Assembly: GCA_958353395.1 (NCBI GenBank)
Contig: CATWSG010000007.1
Span: 1 to 64,000 of the forward strand
DNA from: an uncultured Collinsella sp.
GTDB lineage: Bacteria; Actinomycetota; Coriobacteriia; Coriobacteriales; Coriobacteriaceae
DNA: 64,000 nt
Reading direction: 5' to 3'
Below, piece by piece: positions 36,301-43,665 of this stretch (positions are counted from its first letter, which is position 1; each line of letters begins with the position of its first letter). The position numbers were made by a program, and so were the translations under genes. Below the pieces are notes generated by a model. The model did no database searches. It was not told where the DNA came from and worked only from the letters and a program-made list of their open reading frames with translations.

Positions 36301-38023
36301 CGCTCAGCAGCGGACGCTCCAAGCGCACCAGCTGGCAGGCCGTGCGGGAATCCTCGAGCAGGTTGCCGTGGTTGCCCAGGTAGAGCGTGGTCGAAGTCAC
36401 CATGTGCTCGCGCAGGGCATCGATCGGCGGGTTCGTGACCTGGGCGAACAGCTGATAGAAGTAGTCGAAGAACGAACGCGTCTTCTTGGACAGGCAGGCC
36501 AGCGGCGCATCGATGCCCATCGAGGCGAGCGGGGCCTTGCCCTGCTGGGCCATGGGACGCACGACTTCGTCAACATCATCCCAGTGATACCCGAGCTTGG
36601 CCATGCGCACGGCGGCGGGCACCTCGGCGTCCTCGGCGGGCGCGGGCGCGACGGGCTTGTCGAGCGCGTCGACGGTCAGCGTCTCCTCGGCGATCCAGTC
36701 GCGATAGGGCTTTTCCTTGGCGTAACGGGCGCGCAGCTCGTCGTTGTAGATGACGCGGCCGCGGGCAAAATCGACCTCGAGCATCTGGCCCGGTCCCAGA
36801 CAGCCGCTCGTCAGGATGTTCTCGGGGCTCACCTCGATGGTGCCCACCTCGCTCGCCAGCATAAAGCGGCCGTCGCGCGTCACGTAGTAGCGAGCCGGAC
36901 GCAGGCCGTTACGGTCGAGGGCGGCACCCAGGGTACGGCCGTCGGTAAAGGCGATAGCGGCAGGACCGTCCCACGGCTCCATGAGCATGGACTGGTAAGC
37001 GTCGTAGGCGCGGCGCTCCTCACTCAGGCTGTCGTTGTGGTCCCACGGCTCGGGCAGCAACATGGACGCGGCACGCGTGAGCGGGCGACCGTTCATGACC
37101 AAAAACTCGAGCACGTTGTCCAGAATCGCGGAATCGGAGCCCTCACGGTTGATGATGGGCATCACGCGCTCAAGATCATGCTGCAACACGGGGCTGTACA
37201 GGTTGGGCTCGCGGGCACGAATCCAGTTGACGTTGCCCTTGAGGGTGTTGATCTCGCCGTTGTGGATGATAAAGCGGTTGGGGTGCGCACGCTCCCAACT
37301 GGGCGTGGTGTTGGTGGAGTAGCGCGAGTGTACGAGCGCCACGGCCGTCTTGACGGCGGCGTCGTTGAGGTCGATGAAGAAGCGGCGCATCTGTGTGGCG
37401 ACCAGCATGCCCTTGTACACGATGGTGCGCGAGCTCATGGAGCACACATAGAAGATCTTGTTGCGCAGGGCAAACTCGGCGTCAGCCTTCTTCTCGATGG
37501 TGCGGCGGCACACGTACAGGCGGCGCTCGAAGGCGTCGCCGGCGGGCGTGTCGTCCGGACGGCCCAGGAAAGCCTGCAAAATGGTGGGCATGCAGGCGCG
37601 GGCTGTCTCGCCCAGGTCGTGCGGGTCGACCGGCACCTCGCGCCAAAAGAGCAGCGGCACGCCGGCCTCGGCGCAGCCCTCCTCAAACACGCGACGGGCA
37701 TCCTCTACGCCCTTGTCGTCCTGCGGGAAGAACAGCATGGCCACGCCATAGTCGCCCTCTGCCGGCAGAATCTGGCCGCACTTTTGAGCCTCTTTGCGGA
37801 AAAAATGATGCGGAACCTGGAACAGGATGCCGGCGCCGTCGCCGGTGTTCTTCTCGAGTCCCGTACCGCCGCGGTGCTCCAAGTTGACCAGAATGGACAG
37901 CGCATCGTCCAGAATCTGGTGATGGCGCTCACCGTTGATATCGGCAAGCGCGCCGATGCCACATGCATCGTGGTCGAATTCGGGGCGATAAAGGCCCTGC
38001 TGCTGAGCGGAATCTGCCTGCAT
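33320..38023 (-). CDS. gltB: Glutamate synthase large subunit
   Basis: 1567 residues, within the usual 1480-1570 range. Domains in order: class II glutamine amidotransferase with nucleophile C21 (FDHDACGIG), so the first 20 residues are a propeptide; central domain; FMN-binding synthase domain with the 3Fe-4S ligands in CLMQRDCQQDTC; and the C-terminal beta-helix (GXXGXXXG repeats). It releases ammonia from glutamine and channels it to 2-oxoglutarate. GGGGAGG lies 6 bases before the ATG. The plus strand is open over almost the whole gene, a high-G+C artefact. Confidence 0.96.
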   Translation of the reverse strand: MQADSAQQQGLYRPEFDHDACGIGALADINGERHHQILDDALSILVNLEHRGGTGLEKNTGDGAGILFQVPHHFFRKEAQKCGQILPAEGDYGVAMLFFPQDDKGVEDARRVFEEGCAEAGVPLLFWREVPVDPHDLGETARACMPTILQAFLGRPDDTPAGDAFERRLYVCRRTIEKKADAEFALRNKIFYVCSMSSRTIVYKGMLVATQMRRFFIDLNDAAVKTAVALVHSRYSTNTTPSWERAHPNRFIIHNGEINTLKGNVNWIRAREPNLYSPVLQHDLERVMPIINREGSDSAILDNVLEFLVMNGRPLTRAASMLLPEPWDHNDSLSEERRAYDAYQSMLMEPWDGPAAIAFTDGRTLGAALDRNGLRPARYYVTRDGRFMLASEVGTIEVSPENILTSGCLGPGQMLEVDFARGRVIYNDELRARYAKEKPYRDWIAEETLTVDALDKPVAPAPAEDAEVPAAVRMAKLGYHWDDVDEVVRPMAQQGKAPLASMGIDAPLACLSKKTRSFFDYFYQLFAQVTNPPIDALREHMVTSTTLYLGNHGNLLEDSRTACQLVRLERPLLSEEEFDRICAIDRVGFKPRRFRAVYRRDAGEGALQAALKQLAEDVEAAVRDGVNIVVLSDRAAAGEVPVPSLLAVGCVHNHLIRAGVRTFADIVVECGDAVSPHDFAALVGYSASGIYPYNAHACIRDLAAHGDLDVTAEQGIANYNKAATAGIVSIMSKMGISTVQSYHSAQIFEAVGFTPEFVNTYFAGTVSRVGGMGVEDVEREQNERYDAALAILKSPAPDQLPTLGLTKWRPLGGEDHLIDPQTVYLLQTACREDSYDTFKEYSARLHRTGRAVRLRDLLDFNANGRTPVSLDEVEPALNIVRRFNTGAMSYGSISKEAHECMAIAMNRLHGRSNSGEGGEDPRRETPLANGDSKNSAIKQVASARFGVTSRYLCSAFEIQIKMAQGAKPGEGGHLPGKKVYPWIAEVRQSTPGIGLISPPPHHDIYSIEDLAELIFDLKNANPGARVSVKLVSEAGVGTIATGVAKGAADKILISGHNGGSGAAARDSIWHAGLPLELGLAEAQQTLLQNGLRSRVVLEADGKLMDGTDVAVACLLGAEEFGFATMPLISMGCLMQRDCQQDTCPAGIATQNCRLRRGFRGKPEHVEHFMLFVAEQLREVMASLGFRTVDEMVGHPECLRQIEVPGNRKANLLDLSPVLASATCEFGAHIPGADGRHFLPQMAADSELDKTLDSTLFVPYTADARAHLRPIRFRADIANVNRCVGTILGNAVTKAHPEGLPAGSITIDCDGSAGQSFGAFLPRGITLNVCGDANDYFGKGLSGGEVSVRPNPHATYKFDENIIVGNVAFFGATSGRGFINGLAGQRFGVRNSGATVVVEGCGNHGCEYMTGGLALILGEVGQNFAAGMTGGVAYVFDQYGTLDARVNRESVELKAPTAGELAQIRALIQEHVDATQSPRGIKLLYSFETMSKHFVKVIPTEYERVLAIVAAAEAVGKTHAQAEELAFDIVTGRADAADVARFDVAGGAAGAGAASVAASSVASTKKEA

Positions 38024-38206
38024 CGCGATCCTCCCCTAGATATTAGACAGTCAGTTGAATAGGCATACTAGGAGCATCGCCGGCCCGTTGTGTTTCCCGC
38101 CCGTTTCGAAACAATCGCGTAACGCACGCCCTACGAGTGGACACCGCCGACCTCAAGGACGACGACAAGGCCCCCAGGTTCGACCTGTAAGCTCACCGCT
38201 TCAAAC

Positions 38207-38343
38207 ATCTCAATCTGTAACAGTAAGACCCAATTTCGACGACTAACTGTTACAGATCGAGATTTTCCATAGGACCATTTCTTCCTGTCTCGATCTGTAA
38301 CACCTAGGTCCAATTTCCATCCCTAGTTGTTACAGATCAAGAC
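38207..38343. repeat. Array 5 of alternating 16-base repeats (two units)
   Basis: Units 38207-38263 and 38287-38343, both 57 bases, 80 bases apart. Upstream of mntH; a lone half repeat lies downstream of that gene. Confidence 0.9.
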
Positions 38344-38387
38344 ATTTCGGCAACTCCTTTCCCCATCCTATTCAAATACAACAATTT

Positions 38388-38404
38388 TGTTAGTCTCGGT
38401 TAAC
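38388..38404 (+). promoter_or_regulatory. Possible metal-regulator site upstream of mntH
   Basis: A GTTA-N8-TAAC dyad in a T-rich stretch about 70 bases before the mntH start. It loosely resembles DtxR/MntR-type boxes of Actinobacteria. Weak evidence; listed because mntH is normally controlled this way. Confidence 0.25.
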
Positions 38405-38464
38405 CTTTAAGCCTAAAACGGGTACCCTTTACGGCGTCAAACAAACGGCACGCAGGAGTGCACC

Positions 38465-39721
38465 ATGCTCAACCATCTCAAACAACACTTTGGTTCCCGG
38501 CACACCGGTGGTCACGGAGGCCTAGACATTGCGCGGCATATCGGCCCCGGGCTGCTCGTGACCGTCGGCTTTATCGATCCGGGCAACTGGGCCTCCAATA
38601 TGGCCGCCGGCTCGCAGTTTGGCTACGCGCTGCTGTGGATCGTCACGCTGTCCACGATCATGCTCATCGTGCTGCAGCACAACGCGGCGCACTTGGGCAT
38701 CGCCACGGGCACCTGTCTTGCCGAGGCCACGACACGCTACCTCCCCCGCATCGTGGGACGCGCGGTACTCGCCAGCGCCTATCTCGCGGCCATCGCCACC
38801 GCCATGGCCGAAGTCCTGGGTGGCGCGATTGCCCTTCAAATGCTCTTTGGGCTGCCCGTGCGCGCGGGCTGCGTCATCGTGGCGGCAGTATCGATGGCGA
38901 TGCTCATGACGAGCTCCTACAAGCGCGCCGAGCGATGGATCATCGCCTTCGTAGGCGTGGTAGGACTCTCGTTTTTGGCCGAGCTCACGCTGGTCAAGGT
39001 CGACTGGCCGCAGGCCGCCGCAAGCTGGATCACACCCAGTATGCCCACCGGCTCGGCCGCGATTATCGTAAGTGTCCTAGGCGCGGTCGTTATGCCTCAC
39101 AACCTCTTCCTGCACTCCGAGGTCATCCAATCCATGCACTTCGAAGGCCAAGGCGAGCAGATTATCGAGGAACGTCTGCGCTACGAACTCTTCGACACGC
39201 TCTTTTCGATGGGCGTGGGCTGGGCGATCAACTCGGCCATGGTCATCCTGGCCGCAACGACCTTCTTTGCGCATGGCATTGTCGTAGACGACCTCGCCGT
39301 CGCAGCGGACACGCTCTCCCCCATTCTGGGCCCGGCAAGCTCGACCATCTTTGCGGTGGCACTGCTGTTTGCGGGCATATCGAGTAGTGTGACGGTGGGC
39401 ATGGCGGCAGGCACCATCACCGCGGGCATGTTCGACGAGGAATACGACATCCACGACCGACATTCCTCGATCGGGGTGGCGGCCTGTTTCGTCGGCGCAG
39501 TGACGGCGTGCCTGGTCGTCCCAAATCCTTTTGAAGGTCTCATCTGGAGTCAGGCATTGTTGTCGCTTCAGTTGCCGATTACGGTCTTTGTGCTCATACG
39601 ACTCACCAGTTCGCGCCGCGTCATGGGCAAATACGCCAACTCGCGCCCGCTCAACGCGCTGCTCGTAGGGATCGGCGTCATCGTGACGATTCTCGACATC
39701 GTGCTGCTAACGGGAATGTAA
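38465..39721 (+). CDS. mntH: NRAMP-family manganese/iron transporter
   Basis: 418 residues, about 11 membrane helices. The helix-1 metal motif DPGN (38-41) and the helix-6 motif MPH (210-212), both metal-coordinating in NRAMP structures, are intact. It imports Mn2+ (and Fe2+) with protons. AGGAG lies about 8 bases before the ATG. Single gene with a convergent terminator at 39800-39843. It is bracketed by palindromic repeats (array 5 upstream, a half unit 30 bases downstream). Confidence 0.93.
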   Translation: MLNHLKQHFGSRHTGGHGGLDIARHIGPGLLVTVGFIDPGNWASNMAAGSQFGYALLWIVTLSTIMLIVLQHNAAHLGIATGTCLAEATTRYLPRIVGRAVLASAYLAAIATAMAEVLGGAIALQMLFGLPVRAGCVIVAAVSMAMLMTSSYKRAERWIIAFVGVVGLSFLAELTLVKVDWPQAAASWITPSMPTGSAAIIVSVLGAVVMPHNLFLHSEVIQSMHFEGQGEQIIEERLRYELFDTLFSMGVGWAINSAMVILAATTFFAHGIVVDDLAVAADTLSPILGPASSTIFAVALLFAGISSSVTVGMAAGTITAGMFDEEYDIHDRHSSIGVAACFVGAVTACLVVPNPFEGLIWSQALLSLQLPITVFVLIRLTSSRRVMGKYANSRPLNALLVGIGVIVTILDIVLLTGM

Positions 39722-39750
39722 TTGAGATGGCGTGACTGTCCAGATATAAC

Positions 39751-39766
39751 GTCTTAATCTGTAACA
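39751..39766. repeat. Orphan half of the alternating 16-base repeat
   Basis: GTCTTAATCTGTAACA matches the left half-repeat; the expected right half about 40 bases further is absent or decayed. Probably the remnant of a sixth array. Confidence 0.75.
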
Positions 39767-39799
39767 CGTGAGACCGTTTTAAACCGTCAGATAAATCAA

Positions 39800-39843
39800 A
39801 AGGGTCCCGGCCGAGAATTCGACTGGGACCCTTGGACAGAGCT
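39800..39843 (-). terminator. Terminator of the rubredoxin gene
   Basis: Stem AAGGGTCCC with GGGACCCTT; on the minus strand followed by a T-rich stretch. Lies between convergent mntH and rubredoxin genes. Confidence 0.75.
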
Positions 39844-39872
39844 ATGTTCGGCTTTCGCCGCGTGCCTGCGAG

Positions 39873-40016
39873 TTACTCCTCGACGAGCTCAAACTGATCG
39901 GGACCGACGCCGCACACCGGGCACACGTAATCCTCGGGCAGCTCGGGCGTGTCGACCTCAACCTCGTAACCGCAAACGGTGCACACAAACTTATACGTCT
40001 TCTTTTCCTCAGCCAT
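39873..40016 (-). CDS. Rubredoxin-like protein
   Basis: 47 residues, easily missed by length cut-offs. Translation from the ATG at 40016 gives two iron-binding knuckles, CTVCGY and CPVCG, with PELPEDYVCP between them, the rubredoxin signature. It lacks the longer loop of classic rubredoxins (about 52 residues) and resembles the rubredoxin domain of high-molecular-weight rubredoxin. GAGGAG lies upstream. It follows a flavin reductase gene on the same strand with an 88-base AT-rich gap that contains a good promoter match (TTGCAT, 16 bases, TATACT). The two proteins probably form an NAD(P)H-to-rubredoxin electron path for oxygen or peroxide defence. Confidence 0.88.
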   Translation of the reverse strand: MAEEKKTYKFVCTVCGYEVEVDTPELPEDYVCPVCGVGPDQFELVEE

Positions 40017-40039
40017 GATGTTCTCCTCTCGAACGTGAC

Positions 40040-40090
40040 TGCTGGTGTACTTACTTATTAGTATATATTCTCAATAGTATAATGCAAGTA
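40040..40090 (-). promoter_or_regulatory. Probable promoter of the rubredoxin gene
   Basis: Reading the minus strand: TTGCAT, 16 bases, TATACT, then the rubredoxin ribosome site and ATG. The AT-rich stretch stands out against the surrounding 60% G+C. Confidence 0.5.
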
Positions 40091-40104
40091 TTTTTAGAAC
40101 ATTT

Positions 40105-40608
40105 CTAGCCTTGATACGACAAGGCTTTGGGCGGCGTCTTGCCCTTCAGAACCTTGTGATAGTAGTCGTACGTCAGCGGCGTCTCGTCGCTCAGGCGCTC
40201 GGCATCCTCGACCTCGCCAATAAACAGCAGATGCGTGCCCACATCCACAGTGTCGATCAAACGGCAGCTAAACAGGGCCGCCGCGTGCTCGGGCACATAG
40301 GGCATGCCCAGAGCCGTCTCGCGGGTCTCGTATTTGGCAAACTTGTCATAATCGCTGCTGGTGCGGAACCCAAAGTTACCGATGTAGAGCATGTCGGCGG
40401 TCTGATCGATCACGGTCAGCGCGAACGCTTTGGCCGATGCGATGACGCCCGAGGTGACATTGTCCTTGTTCACGGCAACCGAAATACGCGGCGGCATGGA
40501 CGTCACCTGCACCGCAGTGTTGATGACGCAGCCGGCGCGCAACCCGTCTGCCGCAGCGCTCACCACGTACAGACCGCTCGGCATGGTAAAGAACGCAGTT
40601 TTGTCCAT
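40105..40608 (-). CDS. Flavin reductase, FMN-binding split barrel
   Basis: 167 residues from the ATG at 40608 (GGGGAG about 9 bases upstream); a longer frame to 40800 runs through a terminator and a palindromic repeat and is rejected. The fold signature is visible: GLYVVSA near the N-terminus, N-TAVQVTS-PPRISVAVNK, then the ASAKAFALTVI segment and late GTHLLFIGEV. This family includes the flavin-reductase half of high-molecular-weight rubredoxin from anaerobes. The rubredoxin gene next to it supports a split version of that protein: FMN domain plus separate rubredoxin. Confidence 0.9.
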   Translation of the reverse strand: MDKTAFFTMPSGLYVVSAAADGLRAGCVINTAVQVTSMPPRISVAVNKDNVTSGVIASAKAFALTVIDQTADMLYIGNFGFRTSSDYDKFAKYETRETALGMPYVPEHAAALFSCRLIDTVDVGTHLLFIGEVEDAERLSDETPLTYDYYHKVLKGKTPPKALSYQG

Positions 40609-40659
40609 AACAATCACTCCCCTAGCTCGGGTTGGAACCTCATGAATGTATGTACCCAC

Positions 40660-40693
40660 AAAAAAGGCGGCACCCATAACGGACGCCGCCTTT
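40660..40693 (-). terminator. Terminator of smpB
   Basis: AAAGGCGGC with GCCGCCTTT, followed on the minus strand by a T6 run. Confidence 0.88.
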
Positions 40694-40735
40694 GAGACAT
40701 ATGTGTCAGAACAGTAAGAAAGATGAGACGCCCGC

Positions 40736-40802
40736 AGTTGCGGTGAAATAGGGACTGAATAGCCCCTCAAACAGGAAAAACAGTCCGTATTCCACCGCAA
40801 CT
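40736..40802. repeat. Palindromic repeat, AGTTGCGGTGAAATA family, copy 2
   Basis: 67 bases, ends AGTTGCGG and CCGCAACT. Lies between smpB and its terminator, so it is part of the smpB transcript. Confidence 0.88.
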
Positions 40803-40814
40803 TATACAGAGTGC

Positions 40815-41285
40815 CTAGCGGTTGCGCTCCTTAAGGGCGCGGTCGATCTCGCGTTGGACATCACGCTTGGCCATGTCCTCGCGCTTGTCGTAGAGCTTCT
40901 TGCCGCGACCCAGACCCAGCAGCAGCTTTACGCGGCCGTCGGTATTAAAGTAGAGCTCCAACGGAACCAGCGCATAACCACGGTTGCGAAGTTTGCCGTC
41001 AAGAAAGTCGATCTCCTTGCGGTGCAGAAGCAGACGACGCCGACGGTCGGGATCGCGATTCCACACGCCACCATGGCTATAAGGGTGGATATGCAGTCCG
41101 ACGAGCCAGCACTCGCCGCCACGAATCAGCGCAAAAGTGTCTGTGATCTGACAGGCGCGCTCGCGAATCGACTTGACCTCGGTGCCGCTCAGCTCAATAC
41201 CGCACTCAAACGTCTCATCGATAAAGTACTCGTGATGTGCCGAGCGATTCTTGGAAATGAGTTTGCGCTCGCGCTTACTGGGCAT
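40815..41285 (-). CDS. smpB: SsrA-binding protein
   Basis: 156 residues from the ATG at 41285, with AAGGAGG 7 bases upstream. SmpB motifs: KNRSAHHEYFI near the start, GIELSGTEVKSIR, RGGECWLVGLHI and the basic C-terminal tail. It brings tmRNA to stalled ribosomes for trans-translation. The start overlaps the end of the TPR-like gene by 11 bases, so the two are coupled. A tmRNA gene was not found near it. Confidence 0.95.
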   Translation of the reverse strand: MPSKRERKLISKNRSAHHEYFIDETFECGIELSGTEVKSIRERACQITDTFALIRGGECWLVGLHIHPYSHGGVWNRDPDRRRRLLLHRKEIDFLDGKLRNRGYALVPLELYFNTDGRVKLLLGLGRGKKLYDKREDMAKRDVQREIDRALKERNR

Positions 41286-42192
41286 CGCCGGCCTCCTTGG
41301 CGCCATCGGAACCCTTGCCCGTAGCTTCGCGCTTTGCCTTGCGCTCGGCATTGAGCTCGGCATCGCTCTCGCGCACCAGTTTAATAATCGCCGCGCAGGC
41401 CTCCTCGCCCACCAAGTCGCGAGCACGCACCGTCAGGCGCGTCGCCTCCTGCTTGTCGCCGTCGCTTGCAGCATCGGTCGCACACATGATCAGGCAGATG
41501 GCGATCTCGGCCGAAGGTGAGGTCGGCACGCCTTGCAGGGCCAATTCACCCATCACGTGGTCGTCGCTCTCATCAGCGGCATCCGGATAGGTGGTACGGA
41601 TCTTGTTGAGCAGGCGCGTCGTATGCGCATCGTTGGGCGCCAGGCGCAGCGCCAGACGCGCGCAGCCCACGGCAGCCGAAACGTTCTCGGTCTCGGGCTC
41701 CAAGAAGTACTGACCTAGATTGGCGTAAGCGCGGGCGGCGCACTTGCCATCGCTTGCACGCTCCAGCACCGAGAACGAGAGCGATGCCCATTCCTGCTTG
41801 TCCTCGAGTGCGCGGAACAGCTCGGCCAGATCCAGGCGATAGTTGCAGTTCATGGGGTCCCAACGCACAGCCTGCATCAGGGCATTACGAGCGCTCACAT
41901 AATCCTGCTGGCGAATGTAGGCAAACGCCATGTCAGAGTACAGGCGGTCAAACGGCACCTCGACCTGCACGAGCTCGCGCGGATCCTTCTCCACGCGGCG
42001 ATAGGCCAAGCGCTCAAACTTGCTATCGAAGCTAAAGTATTGGCGCTTCTCCTCCGTCTTGCACTCAGCGTCGATATACTCCTCGGCGAGCTCCACCAGA
42101 CGCTCCAGCAGCGGTGTCGCCGTAGCCAGGTCGCCCTGCGCCAGATAGTTCTCGGCATACGTGATGTCTTGCAAGCTGATGGGCAGATCCAT
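41275..42192 (-). CDS. TPR-like helical protein
   Basis: 305 residues from the ATG at 42192 (GAGGAG about 7 bases upstream). Helical repeats with TPR spacing are visible between about 25 and 190 (AENYLAQGD, DMAFAYIRQQDYVSARNAL, ARAYANLGQYFL). No enzyme motif. The charged Lys/Ala/Glu tail ends inside smpB. Probably a scaffold or regulator; the coupling to smpB may only be positional. Confidence 0.75.
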   Translation of the reverse strand: MDLPISLQDITYAENYLAQGDLATATPLLERLVELAEEYIDAECKTEEKRQYFSFDSKFERLAYRRVEKDPRELVQVEVPFDRLYSDMAFAYIRQQDYVSARNALMQAVRWDPMNCNYRLDLAELFRALEDKQEWASLSFSVLERASDGKCAARAYANLGQYFLEPETENVSAAVGCARLALRLAPNDAHTTRLLNKIRTTYPDAADESDDHVMGELALQGVPTSPSAEIAICLIMCATDAASDGDKQEATRLTVRARDLVGEEACAAIIKLVRESDAELNAERKAKREATGKGSDGAKEAGDAQ

Positions 42193-42286
42193 GGCTACTC
42201 CTCGATCTGAGCGAAACACGGCAGGCGCCGTATATACGGTCAATACACAAAACCCGGGTCTCTTACGAGGCCCGGGCGTTCAATTT

Positions 42287-42363
42287 TGGTAGCCCGTACC
42301 AGATTCGAACTGGTGATCTCCGCCTTGAGAGGGCGGCGTCCTAAACCGCTAGACGAACGGGCC
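42287..42363 (-). tRNA. tRNA-Glu (anticodon CTC)
   Basis: Cloverleaf with acceptor GGCCCGT/ACGGGCT, anticodon stem CCGCC-CTCTCAA-GGCGG, T-arm with GTTCGAATC, and encoded CCA at 42287-42289. Reads GAG codons. Confidence 0.93.
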
Positions 42364-42380
42364 ATATGTAGCAAATGCAA

Positions 42381-42454
42381 TGGCTGGGATGGAGGGAGTC
42401 GAACCCCCATTGACGGAACCAGAATCCGCTGTCCTGCCATTAGACGACATCCCA
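42381..42454 (-). tRNA. tRNA-Gln (anticodon CTG)
   Basis: Acceptor TGGGATG/CATCCCA with the weak first pair typical of tRNA-Gln, anticodon loop TTCTGGT, T-arm GTTCGACTC, CCA at 42381-42383. 17 bases upstream of tRNA-Glu on the same strand; probably one transcript. Confidence 0.93.
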
Positions 42455-42730
42455 ATGACTGCATCACTGCGCTCGGCTGTGCCTTTGCGCAAGAAAGAAA
42501 TATACGGGAAGTCTCGCCGTGACGCAAGCCCCAATTTTGACTTTTTTGAAATTCAGTCAAATTGGCCTAATTTAGTCCAACCCGTGAAGGACCTGTGAAG
42601 CCGACCGCTGTACACGAGGGGCAAAACGCCGCGAGCGGTAGCCGTCAACCGTTGGCAGATTCTACCGCGAAAACGATAGCACCAGGCAACACAATCGAAG
42701 TATCAATGATCGCGTAGATATCGAGGCGCC

Positions 42731-43141
42731 ATGGACGAAGAGCTTGATTACCTATGGGAGACCCTGGGCCTCGAGATCACTGCCGACCTTTGGCCCGAAC
42801 GGGACAAAATTCACCCCACGTTACGCCCCGCCATTACTGTGGTGCAGGCAAAATACCGCCGTGCATCCTTTTTGATCATGCGGATGTCATGGCACGCGGG
42901 ACTACCCGACCTTAAGCGAATCCAGGCAAGTCTCGTCGAGCTGTCCGGCATGCCGACCGTCATATCCGAGGCGCACCTGGAACAGCGTCAGCGCGAGCGA
43001 CTGCAACAGCAGCGGATTCCCTTTATCTGCCCTGGCGTTCAGGCATATCTGCCCTTTATGGACGAGGAGTACTGGAGTGGCAAGCCCAACAAGCACGTAA
43101 AAGTCTACGATCCGCACGAATGGGCACAGTTGGCGGACTGA
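42731..43141 (+). CDS. Short MarR-related protein lacking an obvious DNA-binding domain
   Basis: 136 residues. The segment VISEAHLEQRQRERLQQQRI followed by PFICPG-x-QAYLPFM matches a conserved region of longer MarR-type winged-helix proteins (the familiar pattern in Firmicutes is RKKLVE-x-xI-FVVPG-Q-(F/Y)LP). Those proteins continue into a winged helix; this one stops about 35 residues after the motif. It may be a truncated remnant or a stand-alone domain. GAGG lies just before the ATG. Confidence 0.55.
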   Translation: MDEELDYLWETLGLEITADLWPERDKIHPTLRPAITVVQAKYRRASFLIMRMSWHAGLPDLKRIQASLVELSGMPTVISEAHLEQRQRERLQQQRIPFICPGVQAYLPFMDEEYWSGKPNKHVKVYDPHEWAQLAD

Positions 43142-43159
43142 CTGAGGCAGGCCCGCCGG

Positions 43160-43207
43160 CGGAAAGTGCGTCCCACCCTGAGCACTCAAAACGGGTCGCA
43201 CTTTCCG
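43160..43207. repeat. Palindrome between convergent genes
   Basis: Arms CGGAAAGTGCGTCCC and GGGTCGCACTTTCCG (14 of 15 paired). May terminate both neighbouring genes, but the lack of a U-run and the style suggest a further dispersed palindrome family. Confidence 0.65.
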
Positions 43208-43213
43208 CAGCCG

Positions 43214-43573
43214 CTACAGCAACGCCTCGGCCCAAGCCGATTCCCTAAAGCCGGGAATCGTAAAGTCGTCGCCCACCAGCAGCGGACGCTTGACCAGCAT
43301 GCCGTCGGTCGCCAGCAGCTCGTAGCACTCCCGATCCGTCATGCCCGCGTCCAGACGCGCCTTCAGGCCCAGCTCTCGATATTTCATGCCCGACGAATTA
43401 AAGAAACGCCGCACCGGCAGCCCCGAACGAGCAATCCAGGTCGCAAGCTCATCAGCCGTGGGATTGTCCAAAACGATATCGCGGTCGATATACTCAACCC
43501 CATGTTCGTCCAGCCATGCCTTGGCCTTCTTACAGGTCGAGCACTTGGGATATTCAACAAACAGTACGGTCAT
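43214..43573 (-). CDS. ArsC/Spx-family thioredoxin-fold protein
   Basis: 119 residues from the ATG at 43573 (GGAGGA upstream). The N-terminal YPKCSTCKKA carries a CxxC pair (C11, C14), and the family pattern GLPVRRFFN and LLVKRPLLV is present, as in the YffB/Spx/ArsC group. It could be a glutaredoxin-like arsenate reductase relative or a redox regulator. The absence of ars genes nearby argues against arsenate reduction. Confidence 0.85.
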   Translation of the reverse strand: MTVLFVEYPKCSTCKKAKAWLDEHGVEYIDRDIVLDNPTADELATWIARSGLPVRRFFNSSGMKYRELGLKARLDAGMTDRECYELLATDGMLVKRPLLVGDDFTIPGFRESAWAEALL

Positions 43574-43665
43574 GGAAATCCTCCGAATATAGATCGGCCA
43601 ACGCAGGCACACGCCACACGAGGCGCCTTCGTATGATGGGCCAATTGTAGCCCACGGGTCACACG

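Larger units (their letters stand above)
38024..38464. other. Divergent intergenic region gltB-mntH
   Basis: 441 bases with the promoters of gltB (minus) and mntH (plus) and the two-unit array at 38207-38343. No gene is supported. Confidence 0.6.

Noticed and set aside
40609..40800. Longer start for the flavin reductase
   Set aside because: The extension would cross the smpB terminator and a palindromic repeat; the ATG at 40608 has a proper ribosome site.
40803..42286. tmRNA gene near smpB
   Set aside because: The flanks of smpB contain only a terminator, a palindromic repeat, the TPR-like gene and tRNAs; no tag-reading frame with tRNA-Ala-like ends was seen.
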